64,000 bases of DNA from Sambucus nigra (lineage: Eukaryota; Streptophyta; Magnoliopsida; Dipsacales; Adoxaceae): assembly GCA_949130495.1 (NCBI GenBank), contig OX422210.1, positions 497,031,760 to 497,095,759 of the forward strand, in the 5' to 3' direction. The notes beneath the pieces were generated by a model. The model saw only the letters and a list, made by a program, of their open reading frames with translations, was not told the origin of the DNA and did no database searches. Both the position numbers and the translations under genes were made by a program. Position 1 is the first letter of the stretch, and every line of letters begins with the position of its first letter. Shown in pieces: positions 30,230 through 43,484 of this stretch.

Positions 30230-33200
30230 GGCTCCCGGTTTGAGTGTACGACGTAAATTTGCAAAAAATATACTTAAGCATAAAAACATGCCATCGAAGG
30301 GTGAAAACATAAAACAACCACAAAATGGTCCCGTAAGAGTCACGAACACCTCGCACGGGACCAATGTGACTCGTAGGAACCGACCGCGTAGTCACGGGGC
30401 TCCCGGTTTGAGTGTACGGTGTGAATTTGAAAAAAATTAGACTTATGTCTAAAAACATGCCATCGTAGGGTGAAAACGTAAAACATCCACAAAACGGTCG
30501 TGTAAGAGTCACGAACACCTCACACGGGACCAATGCGACACGTAGGAACCGACCGCGTAGTCACAGGGCTCATGGTTAGAGTGTACAGCGTGAATTTGCA
30601 AAAAATTAGACTTATGCATAAAAACATGCCATCGAAGGTTGAAAACGATAAACAGCCACAAAACGGTGCCGTAAGAGTCACGAACACCTCGCACGGGACC
30701 AATGCGACTCGTACGAACCGACCGTGTAGTCACGCGGCTCGCGATTTGACTGTACGACGTAAATTTGCAAAAAATTAAACTTATGCATGAAAACATGCCA
30801 TCGAAGGGTGAAAATGTAAAACAACCACAAAACGGTCCCGTAAGAGTCACGAACACCTCGCACGGGACCAATGCGACTCGTAGGAACCGACCGCGTAGTC
30901 ACGGGGCTCCCGGTTTGAGTGTACGGCGTGAATTTGCAAAAAATAGACTTATGCATAAAAACATGTCATCGAAGGGTGAAAACGTAAAACAGCCACAAAA
31001 CGGTCCCTTAAGAGTCACGAACACCTTGCACGGGACCAATGGGACTCATAGGAATCGACCGCGTAGTCACGGGGCTCCCGGTTTGAGTGTACGGCGTGAA
31101 TTTGCAAAAAATTAGACTTAAGCATAAAAACATGTCATCGAAGGGTGAAAACATAAAATAGCCACAAAACGGTACCGTAAGAGTTACTAACACCTCGCAC
31201 GGGACCAATGTGACTCGTAGGAACCAACCGCGTAGTCACGGGACTCCCGGTTTGAGAGTACGACGAGAATTAGCAAAAAATTAGACTTAAGCATAAAAAC
31301 ATTCCATCGAATGGTGAAAACGTAAAAAAACCACAAAACGGTACCGTAAGAGTCACGAACACCTCGCACGGGACCAATGCGACACGTAGGAACCGACCGC
31401 GTAGTCACGGGGCTCCCGGTTTGAGTGTACGACGTGAATTTGTAAAAAATTAGACGTATGTCTAAAAACATGCCATCGAAAGGTGAAAACGTAAAACAAC
31501 CACAAAACGTTACCGTAAGAGTCAAGAACACCTCACACGGGACCAATGTGACTCGTAGGAACCGACCGCGTAGTCACGGGGATCCCGGTTTGAGTGTACG
31601 ACGTGAATTTGCAAAAAATTAGACTTATGCATAAAAACAAGCCATCGAAGGGTGAAAACTTAAAACTGCCACAAAACAATCCCGTAAGAGAAATGAACAC
31701 CTCGCACGGGACCAACGCGACTCGTAGGAACTGACCGCGTAGTCATGGGGCTCCCGGCTTGAGTGTACGGCGTGAATTTGCAAAAAAATTGACTTAAGCA
31801 TAAAAACATGTCATCGAAGGGTGTAAACGTAAAACAACCGCAAAACCGTCCCGTAAGAGTCACGAACACCTCGCACGGGACTAATGCGACTCGTAGGAAC
31901 CGATCGCGTAGTCACGGGGCTCTCGGTTTGAGTGTACGATGTGAATTTGCCTAAAATTAGACTTATGTCCAAAAACATGCCATCGAAGAGAGAAAATGTA
32001 AAACAGCCACAAAACGGTGCCGTAAGAGTCACGAACACCTCGCACGGGACCAATGTGACTCGTCGGAACCGATCGCGTAGTCACGGGGCTCCCGGTTTGA
32101 GTGTACGACGTAAATTTGCAAAAAATTAGACTTAAGCATAAAAACATTCCATCGAATGGTGAAAACGTAAAGCATCCACAAAACGGTTCTGTAAGAGTCA
32201 CGAACACCTCGCACGGGACCAATGCGACTCGTAGGAACCGACCGCGTAGTCACGGGGCTCCCGGTTTGAGTGTACGGCGTGAATTTGCAAAAAATAGACT
32301 TATGCATAAAAACATGTCATCGAAGGGTGAAAACGTAAAACAACCACAAAACCGTCCCGTAAGAGTCACGGACACCTGGCACGGGACTAATGCGACTCGT
32401 AGGAACCAACCGCGTAGTCATGGGGCTCCCGATTTGAGTGTACGACGTGAATTTGCCTAAAATTAGACTTATGTCAAAAAACATGCCATCGAAGGGTGAA
32501 AACATAAAACAACCACAAAACGGTACCGTAAGAGTCACGAACACCTCGCACGGGACCAATGTGACTCGTAGGAACCGACCGCGTAGTCACGGGGCTCCCG
32601 GTTTGAGTGTACGATGTGAATTTGCAAAAAATTAGACTTATGATAAAAACATGCCATCGAAGGGTGAAAACGTAAAACAGCCACAAAGCGGTCCCCTAAG
32701 AGTTACTAACACCTCGCACGGGACCAATGTGACTTGTAGAAACCGACCGCGTAGTCACGGGGCTCTCGGTTTGAGTGTACGACGTGAATTTGCAAAAAGT
32801 TAGACTTAAGCATAATAAAAACATTCCATTTAATGGTGAAAACGTTAAACATCCACAAAACGGTACCGTAAGAGTTACGAACACCTCGCACGGGACCAAT
32901 GCGACTCGTAGGAATCGGACCGCGTAGTCACGGGGCTCCCGGTTTGAGTGTACGACGTGAATTTGCGAAAAAATATTCAAATGCATAAAAACATGCCATC
33001 GAAGGGTGAAAACGTAAAATAGCCACAAAACGGTACCGTAAGAGTCATGAACACCTTGCACGGGACCAATGTGACTCGTAGGAACCGACCGCGTAGTCAC
33101 GGGGCTCCCGGTTTGAGTGTACGGCGTAAATTTGCAAAAAATAGACTTAAGCATAAAAACATGCCATCGAAGGGTGAAAACATAAAACAACCACAAAATG

Positions 33201-35513
33201 GTCCCGTAAGAGTCACGAACACCTCGCACGGGACCAATGTGACTCGAAGGAACCGACCGCGCAGTCACGGGGCTCCCGGTTTGAGTGTACGGCGTGAATT
33301 TGAAAAAAATTAGACTTATGTCTAAAAACATACCATCGTAGGGTGAAAACGTAAAACAGCCACAAAACGGTCGTGTAAGAGTCACGAACACCTCGCACGG
33401 GACCAATGCGACACGTAGGAACCGACCGCGTAGTCACAGGGCTCCTGGTTTGAGTGTACAACGTGAATTTGCAAAAAATTAGACTTATGCATAAAAACAT
33501 GCCATCGAAGGTTGAAAATGATAAACAGCCACAAAACGGTGCCGTAAGAGTCACGAACACCTCGCACGGGACCCATGCGACTCGTATGAACTGACCGTGT
33601 AGTCACGCGGCTCCCGATTTGAGTGTACGACGTGAATTTGCAAAAAAATAAACTTATGCATGAAAACATGCCATCGAAGGGTGAAAATGTAAAACAACCA
33701 CAAAACGGTCCCGTAAGAGTCACGAACACCTCGCACGGGACCAATGCGACTCGTAAGAACCGACCGCGTAGTCACGGGGCTCCCGGTTTGAGTGTACGGC
33801 GTGAATTTGCAAAAAATAGACTTATCCATAAAAACATGTCATCGAAGGGTGAAAACATAAAACAGCCACAAAACGGTCCCGTAAGAGTCACGAACACCTG
33901 GCACGGGACCAATGCGACTCATAGGAATCGACCTCGTAGTCACAGGGCTCCCGGTTTGAGTGTACGGCGTGAATTTGCAAAAAATTAGACTTAAGCATAA
34001 AAACATGTCATCGAAGGGTGAAAACATAAAATAGCCACAAAACGGTACCGTAAGAGTTAATAACACCTCGCACGGGACCAATGTGACTCGTAGGAACCAA
34101 CCGCGTAGTCACGGGGCTCCCGGTTTGAGAGTACGACGAGAATTGGCAAAAAATTAGACTTAAGCATAAAAAGATTCCATCGAACGGTGAAAACGTAAAA
34201 AAACCACAAAACGGTACCGTAAGAGTCACGAACACCTCGCACGGGACCAATGCGACACGTAGGAACCGACCGCGTAGTCACGGGTCTCCCGGTTTGAGTG
34301 TACGACGTGAATTTGTAAAAAATTAGACGTATGTCTAAAAACATGCCATCGAAAGGTGAAAACGTAAAACAACCACAAAACGTTACCGTAAGAGTCAAGA
34401 ACACCTCGCACGGGACCAATGTGACTCGTAGGAACCGACCGCGTAGTCACGGGGATCCCGGTTTGAGTGTACGACGTGAATTTGCAAAAAATTAGACTTA
34501 TGCATAAAAACAAGCCATCGAAGGGTGAAAACTTAAAACTGCCACAAAACAGTCCCGTAAGAGAAATGAACACCTCGCACGGGACCAACGCGACTCGTAG
34601 GAACTGACCGCGTAGTCATGGGGCTCCCGGCTTGAGTGTACGGCGTGAATTTGCAAAAAAATTGACTTAAGCATAAAAACATGTCATCGAAGGGTGTAAA
34701 CGTAAAACAACCGCAAAACCGTCCCGTAAGAGTCACGAACACCTCGCACGGGACTAATGCGACTCGTAGGAACCGATCGCGTAGTCACGGGGCTCTCGGT
34801 TTGAGTGTACGATGTGAATTTGCCTAAAATTAGACTTATGTCTAAAAACATGCCATCGAAGAGAGAAAATGTAAAACAGCCACAAAACGGTGCCGTAAGA
34901 GTCACGAACACCTCGCACGGGACCAATGTGACTCGTCGGAACCGATCGCGTAGTCACGGGGCTCCCGGTTTGAGTGTACGACGTAAATTTGCAAAAAATT
35001 AGACTTAAGCATAAAAACATTCCATCGAATGGTGAAAACGTAAAGCATCCACAAAACGGTTCCGTAAGAGTCACGAACACCTCGCACGGGACCAATGCGA
35101 CTCGTAGGAACCGACCGCGTAGTCACGGGGCTCCCGGTTTGAGTGTACGGCGTGAATTTGCAAAAAATAGACTTATGCATAAAAACATGTCATCGAAGGG
35201 TGAAAACGTAAAACAACCACAAAACCGTCCCGTAAGAGTCATGGACACCTGGCACGGGACTAATACGACTCGTAGGAACCAACCGCGTAGTCATGGGGCT
35301 CCCGATTTGAGTGTACGACTTGAATTTGCCTAAAATTAGACTTATGTCAAAAAACATGCCATCGAAGGGTGAAAACATAAAACAACCACAAAACGGTACC
35401 GTAAGAGTCACGAACACCTCGCACGGGACCAATGTGACTCGTAGGAACCGACCGCGTAGTCACGGGGCTCCCGGTTTGAGTGTACGGCGTGAATTTGCAA
35501 AAAATTAGACTTA
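30230..35513 (+). repeat. Higher-order duplication, 17 monomers (2873 bp)
   Basis: The segment from about 30230 to 32640 recurs at about 33103 to 35513 with a constant offset of 2873 bp (17 x 169). In one monomer compared base by base (30230-30398 and 33103-33271) I count four differences. Past about 32640 the copies diverge. Confidence 0.85.
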
Positions 35514-38500
35514 AGCATAAAAACATGTCATCGAAGGGTGAAAATATAAAATAGCCACAAAACGGTACCGTAAGAGTTACTAACACCTCGCACGGGACCA
35601 ATGTGACTCGTAGGAACCGACCGCGTAGTCACGGGGCTCCCGGTTTGAGAGTACGACGTGAATTTACAAAAAATTAGACTTAAGCATAAAAACTTTCCAT
35701 CGAATGGAGAAAACATGAAACAACCACAAAACGGTACCGTAAGAGTCACGAACACCTCGCACGGGACCAATGCGACACGTAGGAACCGACCGCGTAGTCA
35801 CGGGGCTCCCGGTTTGAGTGTACGGCGTGAATTTGTAAAAAATTAGACATATGTCTAAAAACATGCCATCGATAGGTGAAAACGTAAAACAGCCACAAAA
35901 CGGTACCAAAAGAGTCAAGAACACCTCGCACGGGAACAATGTGACTCGTAGGAACCGATCGCGTAGTCATGGGGATCCCGGTTTGAGTGTACAACGTGAA
36001 TTTGCAAAAAATTAGACTTATGCATAAAAACATGCCATTGAAGGGTGAACACGTAAAACTGCCACAAAACAGTCCCGTAAGAGAAATGAACACCTCGCAC
36101 GGGGGCCGACGTGAGTCGTAGGAACTGACCGCGTACTCATGGGGCTCCCGGCTTGAGTGTACGGCGTGAATTTGCAAAAAATTTGACTTAAGCATAAAAC
36201 CATGTCATCGAAGAGTGTAAACGTAAAACAACTGCAAAACCGTCCGGTAAGAGTCACGAACACCTCGCACGGGACTAATGCGACTCGTAGGAACCGACCG
36301 CGAAGTCACGGGGCACCCGGTTTGAGTGTACGACGTGAATTTGCCTGAAATTATACTTATGTCTAAAAACATGCCATCGAAGAGTGAAAACGTAAAACAA
36401 CCACAAAACGGTGCCGTAAGAGTCACGAACACCTCGCACGGGACCAATGTGACTTGTCGGAACCGATCGCGTAGTCACGGGGCTCCCGGTTTGAGTGTAC
36501 GACGTAAATTTGCAAAAAATTAGACTTAAGCATAAAAACATTCCATCGAATGGTGAAAACGTAAAGCATCCACAAAACGGTCCCGTAAGAGTCACGAACA
36601 CCTCGCACGGGACCAATGCGACTCGTAGGAACCGACCGCGTAGTCACGGGGCTCCCGGTTTGAGTGTACGATGTGAATTTGCAAAAAATTAGACTTACGA
36701 TAAAAACATGCCATCGAAGGGTGAAAACATAAAACAGCCACAAAGCGGTCCCGTAAGAGTTACTAACACCTCGCACGGGACCAATGTGACTCGTAGAAAC
36801 CGACCGCGTAGTCACGAGGCTCTCGGTTTGAGTGTACGACGTGAATTTGCAAAAAGTTAGACTTGAGCGTAATAAAAACATTCCATCTAAAGGTGAAAAC
36901 GTTAAACAGCCACAAAACGGTACCGTAAGAGTTACGAACACCTCGCACGGGACCAATGCGACTCGTAGGAATCGGATCGCGTACTCACGGGGCTCCCGGT
37001 TTGAGTGTACGACATGAATTTGCGAAAAATTATTCTTATGCATAAAAACATGCCATCGAAGGGTGAAAACATAAAACAGCCACAAAACGGTACCGTAAGA
37101 GTCATGAACACCTTGCACGGGACCAATGTGACTCGTAAGAACGGACCGCGTAGTCACGGGGCTCCCAGTTTGAGTGTACGACGTAAATTTGCCAAAAATT
37201 AGACTTAAGCATAAAAATATTCCATCGAATGGTGAAAACATAAAACATCCACAAAACGATCCCGTAAGAGTCACGAACACCTCGCACGGGACCAATGTGA
37301 CTCGTAGGAACTGATCGCGTAGTCGCGGGGCTCCCAATTTGAGTGTACGACGTAAATTTGCAAAAAATAGACTTAAGCATAAAAACATGCAATCGAAGGG
37401 TGAAAACATAAAACAGCCACAAAACGGTCTCGTAAGAGTCACAAACACCTCGCACGGGACCAATGTGACTCGTAGGAACCGACCGCGTAGTCACGGGGCT
37501 CCCGGTTTGAGAGTACGACGTAAATTTGCAAAAAATAGACTTAAGCATAAAAAAATGCCATCAAAGGGTGAAAACATAAAACAACCACAAAATGGTCCCG
37601 TAAGAGTCACGAATACCTCTCACGGGAGCAATGTGACTCGTAGGAACCGACCGCGTAGTAACGTGGCTCCCGGTGTGAGTGTACGGCGTGAATTTGCAAA
37701 AAATTAGACTTATGTCTAAAAACATGCCATCGTAGGGTGAAAACATAAAACAGACACAAAACGGTCCTGTAAGAGTCACGAACACCTCGCACGGGACCAA
37801 TGCGACACGTAGGAACCGACCGCGTAGTCATAGGGCTCCTGGTTTTAGTGTACAGCGGGAATTTGCAAAAAATTAGACTTATGCATAAAAACATGCCATC
37901 GAAGGGTGAAAACGATAAACGGCCACAAAACGGTGCCGTAATAGTCACGAACACCTCGCACGGGACCAATGCGACTCGTATGAACCGACCTCGTAGTCAT
38001 GCGGCTCCCGATTTGAGTGTACGACGTGAATTTGCAAAAAATTAAACTTATGCATGAAAACATGCCATCGAAGGGTGAAAACGTAAAATAACCACAAAAC
38101 GGTCCCGTAAGAGTCACGAACACCTCGCACGGGACCAATGCGACTCGTAGGAACCGACTGCGTAGTCACGGGGCTCCTGGTTTGAGTGTACGAGGTGAAT
38201 TTGCAAAAAATTAGACTTATGCAAAAAAATAGGCCATCAAAGGGTGAAAACATTAAACAGACACAAAACGGTCCCGTAAGAGTCACGAACACCTGACACG
38301 GGACCAATGCGACTCGTAGGAACCGACCGCGTAGTCACGGGCTCCCGGTTTGAGTGTACGACGTGAATTTGCAAAAAATTAGACTTACGCATAAAAACAT
38401 GCCATCGAAGGGTGAATACGTAAAACAGGCACCAAACGGTACCGTAAGAGTCATGAACACCTCGCACGGGACCAATGCGACTCGTAGGAACCGACTGCGT

Positions 38501-41500
38501 AGTCACGGGGCTCCCGGTTTGAGTGTACGGCGTGAATTTGCAAAAAATTGGACTTAAGCATAAAAACATGTCATCGAAGGGTAAAAATGTAAAATAGCCA
38601 CAAAACGGTACCATAAGAGTTACTAACACCTCGCACGGGACCAATGTGACTCGTAGGAACCGACCGCGTAGTCACGGGGCTCCCGGTTTGAGCGTACGAC
38701 GTGAATTTGCAAAAAATTAGACTTAAGCATAAAAATATTCCATCGAATGGTGAAAACGTAAAATAACCACAAAACGGTACCGTAAGAGTCCCGAACACCT
38801 CTCACGGAACCAATGCGACACGTAGGAACTGACCGCTTAGTCACGGGGCTCCCGGTTTGAGTGTACGGCGTGAATTTGCAAAAAATTAGATTTATGTCTA
38901 AAAACATGCCATCAAAAGGTGAAAACGTAAAACAACCACAAAACGGTGCTGTAAGAGTCAAGAACACCTCGTACGGGACAATTGTGACTCGTAGGAACCG
39001 ACCGCGTAGTCACGGGGCTCCCGGTTTGAGTGTACGACGTGAATTTGTAAAAAATTAGACTTATGCATAAAAACATGCCATCGAAGGGTGAAAACGTAAA
39101 ACTGTCACAAAACGGTCCTGTAAGAGAAACGAACACCTCGCACGGGACCAATGTGACTCGTAGGAACCGACCGCGTAGTCACGGGGCCCCCTGCTTGACT
39201 GTACGGCGTGAATTTGCAAAAAATTTGACTTAAGCATAAAAACATGTCATCGAAGGGTGTAAACGTTAAACAACCACAAAATCGTCCTGTAAGAGTCACG
39301 AACACCTCGCACGGGACTAATGCAACTTGTAGGAACCGACCGCGTAGTCACGGGGCTCCCGGTTTGAGTGTACAACGTGAATTTGCCTAAAATTAAACTT
39401 ATGTCTAAAAACATGCCATCGAAGAGTGAAAATGTAAAACAGCCACAAAACGGTGCCGTAAGAGTCACAAACACCTCGGACGGGACCAATGTGACTCGTA
39501 GAAACCGACCGCGTAGTCACGGGGCTCTCGGTTTGAGTGCACGACGTGAATTTGCAAAAAATTAGACCTGAGCATAATAAAAACATTCCATCTAATGGTG
39601 AAAACGTTAAACAGCCACAAAACGGTACCGTAAGAGTTACGAACACCTCGCACGGGACCAATGCGACTCGTAGTAATCGGACCGCGTAGTCACGGGGGCT
39701 CCCGGTTTGAGTGTGCGATGTGAATTTACAAAAAATTATTCTTATGCATAAAAACATCCCATCGAAGGGTGAATACGTAAAACATCCACAAAATGGTACC
39801 GTAAGAGTCACGAACACCTCGCACGGGACCAATGTGACTCGTAGGAATCGATCGCGTAGTCACGAGGCTCCCGGTTTGAGCGTACGGCTTGAATTTACAA
39901 AAAATTAGACTTAAGCATAAAAACATGTCATCGAAGGGCGAAAACATAAAAGTTCCACAAAACGGTCCCGTAAGAGTCACAAACACCACGCACGGGACCA
40001 ATGCGACTCGTAGGAACCCACCGCGTAGTCACGGGGCTCCCGGCTTGAGTGTATGGCGTGAATTTGCAAAAAATTAGACTTAAGCATAAAAACATGTCAT
40101 CGAAGGGTGAAAATGTAAAACAACCACAAAACCGTCCTGTAAGAGTCACGAACACCTCACAAGGGAATAATGTGACTCGTAGGAACCGACCGCGTAGTCA
40201 CGGGGCTCCCGGCTTGAGTGTACGACGTGAATTTGCAAAAAATTAAACTTAAGCATAAAAACATGTCATCGAAGGGTGAAAATGTAAAACAACCACAAAA
40301 CCGTCATGTAAGAGTAACGAACACCTCGCACGAGACTAATGCGACTCGTAGGAACCGACCGCGTAGTCACGGGGCTCCCGGCTTGAGTGTACGGCGTGAA
40401 TTTGCAAAAAATTAGACTTAAGCATAAAAACATGTCATCGAAGGGTGAAAATGTAAAACAACCACAAAACTGTCACGTAAGAGTCACGAAAACCTCGCAC
40501 GGGACTAATGCGACTCGTAGGAACCGACCTCGAAGTCACGGGGCTCCCGGTTTGAGTGTACAACGTGAATTTACCTAAAATTAGACTTATGTTTAAAAAC
40601 ATGCCATCGAACGGTGAAAACGTAAAACAGCCACAAAACGGTACCGTAAGCGTCACGAACACCTAGCACGGGACCAATGTGACTCGTAGGAACTGATCGC
40701 GTAGTCGCGGGGCTCCCGGTTTGAGTGTACGACGTATATTTTCAAAAAATAGACTTAAGCATAAAAGCATGCAATCGAAGGGTGAAAACGTAAAATAACC
40801 ACAAAACGGTCCCATAAGATTCACGAACACCTCGCACGGAACCAATGCGACTCGTAGGAACCGATCGCGTATTTACGGGTCCCCCAGTTTGAGTGTTGAA
40901 TTTGCAAAAAATAGACTTATGCGTAAAAACATGTCATCAAAGGGGGAAAATGTAAAACAACCACAAAACCGTCCCGTAAGAGTCATGGACACCTCGCACG
41001 GGACTAATGCGACTCGTAGGAACCGACCGCGTAGTCATGGGGCTCCCGGTTTGAGTGTACGACGTGAATTTGCCTAAAATTATTCTTATGTCTAAAAACA
41101 TGCCATCGAAGGGTGAAAACGTAAAACAACCACAAAACGGTACCGTAAGAGTCACGAACACCTCGCACGGGACCAATGTGACTCGTAGGGACCGACCGCG
41201 TAGTCACGGGGCTCCCGGTTTGAGTGTATGGCGTGAATTTGTAAAAAATTAGACTTATGTCTAAAAACATGCCATCGAAAGGTGAAAATGTAAAACAGCC
41301 ACGAAACGGTACCGTAAGAGTCAAGAACACCTCGCACGGGACCAATGTGACTCGTAGGAACCGACCGCGTAGTCACGGGGATCCCGGTTTGAGTGTACGA
41401 CGTGAATTTGCAAAAAATTAGACTTATGCATAAAAACATGCCATCGAAGGGTGAAAACGTAAAACTGCCACAAAATAGTCCCGTAAGAGAAACGAACACC

Positions 41501-43479
41501 TCGCATGGGACCAACGCGACTCGTAGGAACTGACCGCGTAGTCACGGGGCTCCCGGTTTAAGTGTACGACGTGAATTTGCCTAAAATTAGACTTATGTCT
41601 AAAAACATGCCATCGAAGAGTGAAGACGTAAAACAGCCATAAAACGGTGCCGTAAGAGTCACGAACACCTCGCACGGGACCAATGTGACTCGTCGGAACC
41701 GATCGCGTAGTCATGGGGCTCCCGGTTTGAGTGTACGACGTAAATTTGCAAAAAATTAGACTTAAGCATAAAAACATTCCATCGAATGGTGAAAACGTAA
41801 AATATCCACAAAACGGTCCAGTAAGAGTCATGAACACCTTGCAGAGGACCAATGCGACTCGTAGGAACCGACCGCGTAGTCACGGGGCTCCCGGTTTGAG
41901 TGTACGATGTGAATTTGCAAAAAATTAGACTTATGATAAAAACATGCCATCGAAGGGTGAAAACGTAAAACAGCCACAAAGCGGTCCCGTAAGAGTTACT
42001 AACACCTCGCACGGGACCAATGTGACTCGTAGAAACCGACCGCGTAGTCACGGGGCTCTCGGTTTGAGTGTACGACGTGAATTTACCTAAAATTACACTA
42101 ATGTTTAAAAACATGCCATCGAACGATGAAAACGTAAAACAGCCACAAAACGGTACCGTAAGTGTCACGAACACCTTGCACAGGACCAATGTGACTCGTA
42201 GGAACTGATCGCGTAGTCACGGGGCTCCCGGTTTGAGTGTACGACGTATATTTTCAAAAAATTGACTTAAGCATAAAAACATGCAATCGAAGGGTGATAA
42301 CATAAAACAACCACAAAACGGTCCCTTAAGAGTCACGAACACCTCGCACGGGACCAATGCGAATCTTAGGAACCGACCACGTATTTACGGGTCCCCCGGT
42401 TTGAGTGTACGGCCTGAATTTGCAAAAAATAGACTTATGCATAAAAACATGTCATCGAAGGGTGAAAATGTAAAACAACCACAAAACCGTCCCGTAAGAG
42501 TTACGGACACCTCGCACGGGATTAATGCGACTCGTAGGAACCGACCGCGTAGTCATGGGGCTCCCGGTTTGAGTGTACGACGTGAATTTGCCTAAAATTA
42601 GACTTATGTCTAAAAACACGCCATCGAAGGGGGAAAACGTAAAACAACCACAAAACGGTACCGTAAGAGTCACAAACACCTTGCACGGGACCAATGTGAC
42701 TCGTAGGAATCGACCGCATAGTCACGGGGCTCCCGGTTTGAGCGTACGACGTGAATTTTCAAAAAATTAGACTTAAGCATAAAAACATTAAATCGAAGGG
42801 TGAAAACGTAAAACAATCACAAAACGTTACCATAAGAGTCACGAACACCTCGCACGAGACCAATGCGACTCGTAGGAACTGACTGCGTAGTCACGGGGCT
42901 CCCGGTTTGAGTGTACGACGTGAATTTGCAAAAAATTTGACTTATGCATAAAAACATGCCATCGAAGGGCGAAAAAGTAAAACTGCCACAAAACGGTCCC
43001 GTAAGAGTCATGAACACCTCGCACGGGACCAATGCGACTCGTAGGAACCGACCGCGTAGTCACGGGGCTCCCGGCTTGAGTGTACGGCGTGAATTTGCAA
43101 AAAATTAGACTTAAGCATAAAAACATGTCATCGAAGGGTGAAAATGTAAAACAACCACAAAACCGTCCCGTAAGAGTCACGAACACCTCGCACGGGACTA
43201 ATGCGACTCGTAGTAACCGACCGCGTAGTCACGGGGCTCCCGACTTGAGTGTACGGCGTGAATTTGCAAAAAATTAGACTTAAGCATAAAAACATGTCAT
43301 CGAGGGGTGAAAATGTAAAACAACCACAAAACCGTCCCGTAAGAGTCACGAAAACCTCGCACGGGACTAATGCGACTCGTAGGAACCGACCGCGTAGTCA
43401 CGGGGCTCCCGGTTTGAGTGTACAACGTGAATTTACCTAAAATTACACTTATGTTTAAAAACATGCCATCGAACGGTGA

Positions 43480-43484
43480 AAACG
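43480..43484 (+). repeat. Target-site duplication AAACG, left copy
   Basis: Matches 50435-50439; lies inside a satellite monomer. Confidence 0.92.

Larger units (their letters stand above)
30060..43484 (+). repeat. 169-bp satellite array, left block (about 79 monomers)
   Basis: The monomer is read from GGGCTCCCGGTTTGAGTGTA to the next copy; successive copies are 169 bp apart (for example 30232 and 30401). All copies are head to tail. Variants of 168, 171 and 172 bp occur. Each monomer has an inverted repeat GGTCCCGT...ACGGGACC. Blocks of monomers recur as higher-order units. Monomer length, homogeneity and array size fit a centromeric satellite, but no family is recognised and subtelomeric location is not excluded. 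Long reading frames in it are by-products of low stop-codon content. Confidence 0.95.

Noticed and set aside
30850..30870. CENP-B-box-like motif in CTCGCACGGGACC
   Set aside because: The conserved TTCG...A..CGGG spacing is not met.
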